DNA of 5,467 nucleotides from an uncultured Collinsella sp. (GCA_902494545.1 CABUTP010000108.1:1-5467); one strand, 5' to 3'; positions 1-5,382 are shown, numbered from the stretch's first letter. Numbers and translations are program-made. The notes: generated by a model not told the origin, from the letters alone.

Positions 1-7
1 AGCCTGA

Positions 8-385
8 TTACTTGAGGGTGACAGCAGCGCCAGCAGCCTCGAGCTTCTCCTTGGCAGCCTCGGCGTCCTCCTTCTTGGCACCCTCGAGAACAGCCTTGGG
101 AGCGCCCTCGACGACCTCCTTGGCCTCCTTCAGGCCAAGGTTGGTGAGCTCACGGACGGCCTTGATGACCTGGATCTTGTTGTCGCCGAAGCCCTCGAGC
201 ACGACGTCAAACTCGGTCTTCTCCTCGGCCTCAGCAGCGCCAGCAGCGGGAGCGGCGACAACAGCGGCAGGAGCAGCGGCGGAAACGCCGAAGGTGTCCT
301 CAATAGCCTTAACGAGCTCGGAAGCCTCGAGAAGGGTCATTTCCTTAAGAGCATCGATGATCTCATCGGTGGTAAGCTTAGCCAT
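8..385 (-). CDS. rplL: 50S ribosomal protein L7/L12
   Basis: This 125-residue protein is the full usual length for L7/L12, the multi-copy stalk protein that recruits and stimulates translational GTPases on the large subunit. Residues 1-32 form the N-terminal dimerisation and L10-binding helices. Residues 35-54 are an Ala/Pro-rich flexible hinge. Residues about 56-125 form the C-terminal factor-binding domain, with the hallmark stretches KTEFDVVL (56-63) and GLKEAKEVVEGAP (84-96). I start at the ATG at 383-385 and not at an in-frame ATG 33 nt upstream. A Shine-Dalgarno AAAGGA (plus-strand 393-398) sits 7 nt before it, and the extra upstream residues are not L7/L12-like. The stop is TAA at 8-10. 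It is the second gene of the rplJ-rplL operon, 102 nt after rplJ. The downstream neighbour lies outside the window. Codon choice is strongly biased to C/G-ending codons, as expected for a highly expressed gene. Confidence 0.98.
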   Translation of the reverse strand: MAKLTTDEIIDALKEMTLLEASELVKAIEDTFGVSAAAPAAVVAAPAAGAAEAEEKTEFDVVLEGFGDNKIQVIKAVRELTNLGLKEAKEVVEGAPKAVLEGAKKEDAEAAKEKLEAAGAAVTLK

Positions 386-404
386 TTCTAAGTCCTTTCG
401 GTTT

Positions 405-472
405 CCGTGCGGATGCACGGAGATCAGTTAAAACACGGCGCGAATGCGCCAAGGGTGCGGCGTTGCCGCCGC
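405..472 (-). promoter_or_regulatory. Three small hairpins in the rplJ-rplL spacer
   Basis: The 102-nt spacer holds three short perfect hairpins, listed in minus-strand reading order. At 457-472 a 6-bp stem is closed by a GCAA (GNRA) tetraloop. At 437-450 a 5-bp GGCGC/GCGCC stem has an ATTC loop and is followed after three bases by TTTT. At 405-420 a 6-bp stem CCGTGC/GCACGG has an ATCC loop and lies 6 nt upstream of the rplL Shine-Dalgarno. The middle one resembles a weak terminator, but its stem is short and its T-run is broken. They could act as RNase processing or mRNA-stability elements that help set the excess of L7/L12 over L10. That role is inference; only the hairpins are seen. Confidence 0.5.
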
Positions 473-487
473 GGGTGAAAACAGCAA

Positions 488-1009
488 CTAGGCTGCCTTC
501 TGCTCGGAGACCTGCTGGATCGAACGAGCGAGACCAGAGGAAACGCCGTTGACGCAGACAGCGATGTCGCGAGCGAAACCGGAGATGAGACCGGCGATCT
601 GGCCGAGAAGCTGATCCTTGGTGGGCAGCTCGGCGATAGCCTTAACATCATCAGCGGAAACGGCCTTGCCGTCGGAGATACCGCCCTTGATCTCAAGGAC
701 GCCCTTAGACTTAGCGGAGAAGTCCTTAAGGGCCTTAGCGGCCTCGACCGGCTCGGACTCGTAGAACACATAAGCAACGGGGCCGGCGAGGATCTCGTCG
801 AGCTCGGGCTGCTCCTGGTTCTTGAGGGCGATCTTGACCAGGTTGTTCTTGTAGACCTTCATCTCGGCGCCGCACTCGCGAAGCTGATGACGCAGCTCCT
901 GAGCCTGCTTAACCGTCAGACCGTTGTAGTTGACGACGAACAGACCGGCGTTCTCGGCGATACGGGACTCGATCTCTGCAACCTTGTCGATTTTGTACTG
1001 CTGGGGCAT
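488..1009 (-). CDS. rplJ: 50S ribosomal protein L10
   Basis: This 173-residue protein is L10, which anchors the L7/L12 dimers to 23S rRNA at the base of the stalk. Its length is typical. Recognisable family stretches are the N-terminal NYNGLTVKQAQELR (27-40), VYKNNLVKIAL (52-62) and GPVAYVFY (76-83), which belong to the globular rRNA-binding domain. The C-terminal amphipathic region (about 136-168) corresponds to the long helix that binds L7/L12 dimers. The ATG at 1007-1009 has a near-perfect Shine-Dalgarno GAGGAGGTG (plus-strand 1016-1024) 6 nt away. The stop is TAG at 488-490. It is the first gene of the rplJ-rplL operon and is preceded by an L10 leader with an attenuator. In the family, L10 (with L7/L12) binds its own leader to repress synthesis, and the leader here fits that model. 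rplK and rplA, often found just upstream, are absent; an aminotransferase gene is there instead. Confidence 0.98.
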   Translation of the reverse strand: MPQQYKIDKVAEIESRIAENAGLFVVNYNGLTVKQAQELRHQLRECGAEMKVYKNNLVKIALKNQEQPELDEILAGPVAYVFYESEPVEAAKALKDFSAKSKGVLEIKGGISDGKAVSADDVKAIAELPTKDQLLGQIAGLISGFARDIAVCVNGVSSGLARSIQQVSEQKAA

Positions 1010-1074
1010 GAATTACACCTCCTCGAATTCTTTCCGGGCACGGTCCGCCACAAGGACGTGACGGGGGCATGTCC

Positions 1075-1111
1075 AAAAAGAAAGCCCCCGCGCTGCATGA
1101 GCGACGGGGGC
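1075..1111 (-). terminator. Intrinsic attenuator in the rplJ leader
   Basis: On the minus strand, positions 1111-1084 fold into a strong GC-rich hairpin. A 7-bp outer stem GCCCCCG/CGGGGGC and a 4-bp inner stem CGCT/AGCG are separated by one bulged T and closed by a CATGC loop. It is followed at once by TTTCTTTTT (1083-1075). This is a textbook Rho-independent terminator. It lies inside the leader, about 66 nt before the rplJ start and downstream of the L10-binding element, so it is best read as a transcription attenuator and not an operon terminator. I found no strong upstream sequence that would form an antiterminator; GCGAG (1162-1166) with CTCGC (1110-1114) is the best short candidate. Confidence 0.85.
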
Positions 1112-1126
1112 GAGAAGACATATCTA

Positions 1127-1203
1127 CTCGACCACCTCGGCTGGCGGGAAGTCCCATTAAGCTCGCGGGTAAGACCCGTTTGCGCCGGCTGTCTCTGGCA
1201 GCG
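1127..1203 (-). promoter_or_regulatory. L10 leader (autoregulatory RNA element)
   Basis: The minus-strand RNA here carries the hallmarks of the L10-binding leader known upstream of rplJ in many bacteria. It has CCAGAGACAGC on the 5' side (about 1189-1199) and GCCGAGGTGG on the 3' side (about 1132-1141), the two strands of a kink-turn-like internal loop. They enclose a GGCG/CGCC closing stem (1183-1186 with 1143-1146) and an inner hairpin CGGGT-CTT-ACCCG (1166-1178). In the known family, L10 or the L10-L7/L12 complex binds this RNA and lowers expression of its own operon, through transcription attenuation in several lineages. The terminator just downstream (1075-1111) fits the attenuation mode. 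Element identity comes from recognition of the motif and its location; the exact edges are approximate. Confidence 0.82.
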
Positions 1204-1217
1204 GATTCGTGCGTGAA

Positions 1218-1484
1218 CCGAAAGTATTATGGCGGGGACCCCGGCGTCGGTCAATGGAAACCCGGGCTGCACACAATTCCACCATCCGGCCGCGCAGCCA
1301 AAGGCCAGGCGCAAGGTTTTCGCTCGGTCATGTCCTGGCTCGCACGAAGAGCACATTAAGTGCTCTTCGGCTCGTGCGGAATCTACGAAAACCTTGCGCC
1401 TGGCCTTTGGCGGCGCGGCCTGCGTTGACTTTGGGCAGCCCGGGTTTTCGTTGGCTGACGCCCCCGCTCATAATGCTTGGGTCG
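1218..1484. repeat. Long imperfect inverted repeat with nested central hairpin
   Basis: This fills the gap between the rplJ leader and the aminotransferase. From the centre outward, a 10-bp perfect stem (1345-1354 with 1360-1369) has a 5-nt loop. Unequal spacers of 22 and 16 nt follow. Next comes a 25-bp perfect pair (1298-1322 with 1386-1410), extended by 10 bp with one mismatch (1288-1297 with 1411-1420). Variable spacers of 17 and 14 nt follow, then a 13-bp perfect pair (1258-1270 with 1435-1447). The outermost arms are diverged but alignable. They share GACGCC and CATAAT (1226-1231 on minus, 1469-1474 on plus), with a 5-6 nt length difference between those motifs. Short open frames on either strand share KTLRLAFG only because the DNA is inverted-duplicated, and I do not call them genes. 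It may be a foldback or MITE-like element or a regulatory palindrome. I see no transposase, no convincing target-site duplication and no T-tract. Confidence 0.9.
1226..1254 (-). promoter_or_regulatory. Sigma-70-type promoter for rplJ-rplL
   Basis: On the minus strand a -35 box TTGACC (1249-1254) and a -10 box CATAAT (1226-1231) are separated by exactly 17 nt. They match the housekeeping consensus at four or five of six positions each. The predicted start is near 1218-1220, giving a leader of about 210 nt that includes the L10 element and the attenuator. The whole promoter lies in the left outer arm of the long inverted repeat. The mirror copy in the right arm keeps CATAAT but has TTGGCT only 12 nt away, so it is unlikely to be active. 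This is a sequence match only; the start site has not been mapped. Confidence 0.7.
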
Positions 1485-1512
1485 GTGGGCTGATGTGTTG
1501 CATCCCTGAGGA

Positions 1513-2649
1513 CTACAAAGTCGAAATGAAGGTGGACAGGCGGCGGAGACCTTCGTCCAGGTTTTCGTCGGAGACGCAGTAGCTTAGGCGGACGTGGCCT
1601 TCGGTTCCGAAGCAGTCGCCTGGGACTAGGGCTACGTTTGCTTCTTTGATGGCTTTGATGCAGAAGGCTTCGCTTGTTAGGCCGAATTGTTTGATGCTCG
1701 GGAAAGCGTAGAAGGCTCCTGCGGGCTCTACTGCGTCGAGGCCCATAGCGTTTAAGGCTGCGAGCACGCGTTTGCGGCGGGCTCGGTAGACTTTGAGCAT
1801 GGGGGTTGGGTCGACGGTGAGGGCTCGGGCTGCGGCATCCATCTCAAAGGAGACGGCGCTCGATACTAGGTATTGGTGTGCTTTTGCGATCTCGGCGATG
1901 ACGGGGGCTGCCGCTGCGAGCCAACCCAAGCGCCAGCCGGTCATGGCCCAGGGCTTGGAGAAACTCTCGATGATCACTGTCTGCTCGCGCAGCTCCGGGT
2001 GTCGCTGGGCGAAGCGCTCGTAGCCATCCACATAGACCAGACGGTTGTATACGTCGTCGCAGACTACGTAGATGCCCGCCTGCTCCGCTACGCGTGCCAC
2101 GGCGTCGAGCGATGCCGCGTTGAGAATGCAGCCCGTAGGATTGTTGGGCGAGCAGATAACGATGGCCTTGGTCGCCGGGGTCACACAGGCGCGAAGCGCT
2201 TCCTCGTCAATCTGAAATTGCGCGGGCTCCGTATCCAAATAGACCGCTTTGGCGTGATTGGCCACGACGATGCTCTCGTACAAACCAAAAGCCGGCGTGG
2301 GAATGATGACCTCGTCGCCTGGATTGAGCATAGCCATAAACGTAGCCGACAGGGCCTCAGTCGCACCATCGGTCAGGATGACCTCGTCGGCCGAAAACGT
2401 AAGGCCCGCGTCCCCCATGTAGGCAGACAGCGCCTCGCGCAGGGCGGGGCGGCCGTTGTTGGGCGGATAGTGCGTGTCGCCACGGTCAAGCGAGGCCGTC
2501 ACCTCGGCGCTAATCACGTCGGGCGTGGGAAAATCGGGCTCGCCGAGCGCAAGCGCAATGCATCCCGGATGCTGGGCGGCGAGCGCGTTGATTCGGCGGA
2601 TGCCGGAGGGCTTGAGCGTGGCAAGCGAAGTATTCATGGGCAGGCGCAT
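1513..2649 (-). CDS. PLP-dependent aminotransferase, class I/II (AspB/PatA-like)
   Basis: This 378-residue protein is a complete fold-type I aminotransferase, which moves amino groups between an amino acid and a 2-oxo acid in the cytoplasm. Family landmarks in order are GEPDF (36-40), GATEAL (95-100), SPNNPTG (167-173, cofactor-contacting Asn170), DDVY (198-201), SFSKPWAMTGWR with the Schiff-base Lys232 and phosphate-binding Arg240, and VRLSYC with Arg354 for the substrate alpha-carboxylate. All catalytic residues are present. Substrate cannot be read from sequence; aspartate, aromatic or branched-chain donors are all plausible. The ATG at 2647-2649 is preceded by AAAGGA (2655-2660) at 5 nt spacing, which favours it over the ATG four codons in. 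The stop is TAG at 1513-1515. It is divergent from the plus-strand gene at 2743 across 93 bp, where I see no convincing promoter. Codon choice shifts in the last third: CTA-Leu and AAA-Lys appear, with GAA-Glu near the end. No ordinary terminator follows; the inverted repeat does. Confidence 0.93.
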   Translation of the reverse strand: MRLPMNTSLATLKPSGIRRINALAAQHPGCIALALGEPDFPTPDVISAEVTASLDRGDTHYPPNNGRPALREALSAYMGDAGLTFSADEVILTDGATEALSATFMAMLNPGDEVIIPTPAFGLYESIVVANHAKAVYLDTEPAQFQIDEEALRACVTPATKAIVICSPNNPTGCILNAASLDAVARVAEQAGIYVVCDDVYNRLVYVDGYERFAQRHPELREQTVIIESFSKPWAMTGWRLGWLAAAAPVIAEIAKAHQYLVSSAVSFEMDAAARALTVDPTPMLKVYRARRKRVLAALNAMGLDAVEPAGAFYAFPSIKQFGLTSEAFCIKAIKEANVALVPGDCFGTEGHVRLSYCVSDENLDEGLRRLSTFISTL

Positions 2650-2742
2650 GGCGTTCCTTTCGTAAGGGTTGCACTAGGATAGCGCGGCTAGGCGCCGCCA
2701 GACGGTGTAACCTAAACGGAAACCAACCGGAAAGGAGGCGGC

Positions 2743-3402
2743 ATGGAGACGACCGCACGCGGCGATGTACCAAAAACGCTGCAAACCATTGCGTATATCA
2801 GCATTCCCAATAGCTCCGATCTTGAGTTTTTGCTCTGGGACCTGCAAGATGCCATCGCGGCCTATGCCCGGCTTTCCGACACCGTACTCCCCCACCCGGT
2901 TGACTTGAAGACGGATGATGCCGGTGCAGTCGATGGCATGGTGCTCGCTGTTGATGATGCATTTGACGATGAGGCTATGATCGCTGCCGAGCAGACACTC
3001 GATCGCCTTGGAAATACAGAGACACGCATCTATGTCGTCGTCCAGGCCGCGTCCAAAAACAACAAGCAGGCGGACGAAGTCCTCGACCGCCTGTATCGGG
3101 CATGTCTTCTACGTGACCTGCCATGGTGCGACGGCGTTGTCATCTGTTCCGGCAGCGGCATCGCAGCACTTCGCCACTCCCCGCGTATGGGCCTCTTGCG
3201 TCGGCCATTTTCGGAAGCGATGGATAAGCTTGTGGGCGCCATGCGCATGGGCTGTTCCATTGAGCATGCGCAGTTGCTTGGCGGTGGCAATGCCGGTAGC
3301 GTCGATGCCGACGGCATGGTGCGTGCCAGCCCCGCCGTGCCCGCACCAATCTGGCGCGCCATCATGAAACGCCTCGGCACCCGCGCCCAATCAGATATCT
3401 AA
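2743..3402 (+). CDS. Unrecognised alpha/beta protein, possibly degenerate flavodoxin-like
   Basis: This 219-residue soluble protein has no signal peptide or membrane segment. I do not recognise the family with certainty. Strand-helix alternation is visible: TIAYISI (15-21), helix about 25-43, GMVLAVD (65-71), helix 77-89, RIYVVVQA (95-102), helix 108-123, DGVVICSGSG (130-139), helix 155-169. The second half resembles the C-terminal part of NAD(P)H/FMN oxidoreductases of the flavodoxin-like superfamily. The N-terminus lacks the usual FMN-binding GSP or S/T-rich loop, with IPNSSD at 21-26 instead, so flavin binding is doubtful. Translation start is well supported by AAAGGAGG (2731-2738) 4 nt before the ATG. 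The stop is TAA at 3400-3402, one base from the stop of the convergent glycosylase gene. It is the only plus-strand gene here and probably monocistronic in this window. Existence of the gene is fairly sure; function is a guess. Confidence 0.82.
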   Translation: METTARGDVPKTLQTIAYISIPNSSDLEFLLWDLQDAIAAYARLSDTVLPHPVDLKTDDAGAVDGMVLAVDDAFDDEAMIAAEQTLDRLGNTETRIYVVVQAASKNNKQADEVLDRLYRACLLRDLPWCDGVVICSGSGIAALRHSPRMGLLRRPFSEAMDKLVGAMRMGCSIEHAQLLGGGNAGSVDADGMVRASPAVPAPIWRAIMKRLGTRAQSDI

Positions 3403-3403
3403 A

Positions 3404-3967
3404 TTACAGAGCGCCCCAGCCAACGGCCTCGCGCCAGCGCTCGACAAGGCGTTCCAGGCGCCACGCCGCATTGGCGGGACTTGTCGACGGCAGAACGATG
3501 GCCGGCAGTCCCGTGCGCTCTTGCAGGTAGCGCTTGTAGAGCCGCCCTGCCGTGCCGCCGTTACAGACAACGACCTCGATAGGAGCTGCGCCGGTAATAC
3601 GCTCGGCATGCGCCGGAACGACGTTTTTGATGCTCGCGTCGCTTGAGCCCTTGATGTCACAGCTCTCGATCACATCCCACAGGGCCACGCCGCCGTTCAG
3701 CAGCATGGAGCGCTTGGCGGCAATCGAGGCATCGAGCGTCGCGGGCTCACCACTTGCCAAAGGATCGCCCTCGTTGGGCGGCACGGGCGCACCGAGGCAC
3801 GCGGCCATCACGCGCCAAAAGCGGTTCTGCGGATTGCCGTAATAGAAGGCATTGGCACGCGAGAGCACCGAGGGAAACGACCCCAGCACCAAAACGCGCG
3901 AGCGCTCGTCAAACACGGGTTCAAACCCATGCTCAATATGTTGATAGCCCTCGTCCGGCGCGGCCAC
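3404..3967 (-). CDS. DNA-deoxyinosine (hypoxanthine) glycosylase, UDG superfamily family 6-like
   Basis: This 187-residue protein belongs to the uracil-DNA glycosylase superfamily. It most resembles the hypoxanthine-DNA glycosylase (family 6) group, which excises deaminated bases, chiefly deoxyinosine, to start base-excision repair. Visible motifs are VLVLGSFPS (25-33, active-site motif 1), YYGNPQNRFW (42-51, typical of the MUG/HDG-like branch), GVALWDVI (93-100), VVCNGG (133-138) and LPSTSPANA (159-167, the DNA-intercalation loop). The start is GTG at 3965-3967. It is chosen because it lies 3 nt after the upstream gene's TAG and has GAGGG (3976-3980) at 8 nt, inside the end of that gene; no better start is nearby. 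This implies translational coupling to the glycosidase gene. The stop is TAA at 3404-3406. I see no terminator in the one-base gap to the convergent gene. The exact lesion preference could also be uracil or mismatches. Confidence 0.9.
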   Translation of the reverse strand: MAAPDEGYQHIEHGFEPVFDERSRVLVLGSFPSVLSRANAFYYGNPQNRFWRVMAACLGAPVPPNEGDPLASGEPATLDASIAAKRSMLLNGGVALWDVIESCDIKGSSDASIKNVVPAHAERITGAAPIEVVVCNGGTAGRLYKRYLQERTGLPAIVLPSTSPANAAWRLERLVERWREAVGWGAL

Positions 3968-3970
3968 GAG

Positions 3971-5347
3971 CTATGCCCTCAGCAGATAACGCACCTCATA
4001 GGGTGCAAGCTCGAGGGTACCCGTAAGCTCGACCGTGGGTGCATTATCGGCAAGCAGATCGACGAAGGAGCCGTTGAGTTCGCCGGCCCCAAAGGTATAG
4101 GGCTCGTTCACGGCATTGACCGCCACGAGCACCGTCGCGTCGTCGCAGGCGCGCTCGAACAGCAGCTGCTTGTTCTGAATCACCACGTTGCGATAGGCAC
4201 CGTAGTTGAGGGCACGGGCCGCCGCGTCGTTTGCCGAGCGTAGGTGCGCCAGCTGCGTGACAAATGTCGTCAGATCGTTGGGCGCAGGCTCATCGAGCGC
4301 AGGTCGCAGCGCCCAGTCGCCATCGGGGCCGCCCTTTTCGCCGGCAATCCCCCACTCGCTGCCGTAGTAGACGCACGGAATGCCCGGCATACCAAAGAGC
4401 ATGCCGTAGGCGGGGCGCAGGCAGGACTTGTCTGCGAGGATGCTCGCCAGGCGCGGCACATCGTGGTTATCGACAAACGACAGCAGGTGCTTGCCGCGGT
4501 AGATGCACCACGGGTCGCCGCCAAACTGACGGTGCAACGAATGGGCGATCTCGAACATGTTGACCGAGTTAAAGCTGGAGTACAGGCCCTTGTAGCACTC
4601 GTAGTTGGTGCAGGAGTCGAGCATCTCGTCGTTGACGATCTGGTTGTAGTCGCCGTGGAGCGTCTCGCCGATCAGCACGAAGTCGGGCTTGAGCTCACGG
4701 GTAAAGGAGTGCAGGCGGCGCATAAAATCGCGATCGAGCATATAGGCGACGTCCAGGCGCAGACCGTCGACGCCAAAGACTTCGGCCCAGCGACGCACGG
4801 ACTCAAGCAGGTAATCAACCACGGCGGGGTTTTGCAGGTTGAGCTTCACAAGCTCAAAATGGCCCTCCCAGCCCTCGTACCAAAAGCCGTCGCCGTAGCA
4901 CGAGTCGCCGTCAAAGCTGATGTGGAACCAATCCTTGTAGGGCGAGTCCCACTTGCGCTCCTGCACATCGCGGAAAGCCCAAAAGCCGCGACCGACGTGG
5001 TTGAAGACGGCATCGAGCACCACGCGAATGCCATGGGCATGCAGCGTCTCGCACACGGCGGCAAAATCGGCATCCCCGCCCAGGCGACGGTCGAGATGGC
5101 GCAGGCTGCGCGTATCGTAGCCGTGGCTATCAGACTCGAGCGGCGGGTTGATGAGCACAGCTCCAATACCGAGTTCCTGCAGGTAGTCGGCCCATTGGGC
5201 GATTTTCATAATGGGAGCATCGGGGTTAGGCGCGGCGACGGCAGCTTGGGATAGTTCATCCTCGGCAACGGGGGCGGCGTTTTCGCGCGGAGCTCCGCAA
5301 AAGCCCAGCGGATAGATCTGATAGAACGTCGTCTCGTATGCCCACAT
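3971..5347 (-). CDS. GH13 alpha-amylase-family glycosidase, cytoplasmic
   Basis: This 458-residue protein is a complete glycoside hydrolase family 13 enzyme acting on alpha-glucosidic bonds. All conserved regions are present: FYQIYPLGF (8-16), region I DAVFNHV (112-118), region V-like LVKLN (166-170, close to the MPKLN of cyclomaltodextrinase/neopullulanase types), region II GLRLDVAY (195-202) with nucleophile Asp199, region III acid/base Glu228 in IGETL, and region IV FVDNHD (291-296) with Asp296. A short beta-sandwich C-domain follows (about 380-458). No signal peptide is seen, so it likely degrades imported maltodextrins or related oligosaccharides. An Ala/Pro/Glu-rich stretch (21-47) inserts between the first strand and first helix. 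I start at ATG 5345-5347 because GGGAGG (5353-5358) is 5 nt away and the protein begins MWAYETTFYQIYP. The in-frame ATG 33 nt upstream has no good site. It is the first gene of an operon with the DNA glycosylase 3 nt downstream. Confidence 0.95.
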   Translation of the reverse strand: MWAYETTFYQIYPLGFCGAPRENAAPVAEDELSQAAVAAPNPDAPIMKIAQWADYLQELGIGAVLINPPLESDSHGYDTRSLRHLDRRLGGDADFAAVCETLHAHGIRVVLDAVFNHVGRGFWAFRDVQERKWDSPYKDWFHISFDGDSCYGDGFWYEGWEGHFELVKLNLQNPAVVDYLLESVRRWAEVFGVDGLRLDVAYMLDRDFMRRLHSFTRELKPDFVLIGETLHGDYNQIVNDEMLDSCTNYECYKGLYSSFNSVNMFEIAHSLHRQFGGDPWCIYRGKHLLSFVDNHDVPRLASILADKSCLRPAYGMLFGMPGIPCVYYGSEWGIAGEKGGPDGDWALRPALDEPAPNDLTTFVTQLAHLRSANDAAARALNYGAYRNVVIQNKQLLFERACDDATVLVAVNAVNEPYTFGAGELNGSFVDLLADNAPTVELTGTLELAPYEVRYLLRA

Positions 5348-5382
5348 AGCAACCTCCCGGTAAGCGCAACACAGCGGCATCC

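Noticed and set aside
916..1356. Minus-strand open frame of 146 codons through the rplJ leader
   Set aside because: It overlaps the promoter, the L10 leader, the attenuator and the start of rplJ in another frame, and has no domain or ribosome binding support.
1345..1369. Central hairpin as an intrinsic terminator of the aminotransferase transcript
   Set aside because: The 10-bp stem is not followed by a T-run on the minus strand, so it does not meet the intrinsic-terminator pattern.
1298..1410. Invertible promoter switch (25-bp inverted repeats flanking 63 bp)
   Set aside because: The enclosed 63 bp is itself largely palindromic and holds no recognisable promoter, and no invertase gene is nearby, so inversion would change little.
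1229..1582. Plus-strand open frame of 117 codons over the inverted repeat
   Set aside because: It spans the inverted repeat and overlaps the 3' end of the aminotransferase. Its start lacks a good ribosome binding site, and its similarity to the opposite-strand frame follows from DNA symmetry.
1873..2682. Plus-strand open frame of 269 codons opposite the aminotransferase
   Set aside because: It is a shadow frame. The minus-strand gene has a full set of aminotransferase motifs and a good ribosome binding site.
2650..2742. Divergent promoters between the aminotransferase and the plus-strand gene
   Set aside because: TTGCAC at 2669-2674 and other partial boxes lack partners at proper spacing on either strand, so I could not support a specific promoter.
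4244..5254. Plus-strand open frame of 336 codons opposite the GH13 gene
   Set aside because: It lies wholly antisense to a gene with all GH13 catalytic motifs and has no recognisable domain. Long antisense frames are common in GC-rich DNA with strong third-position bias.
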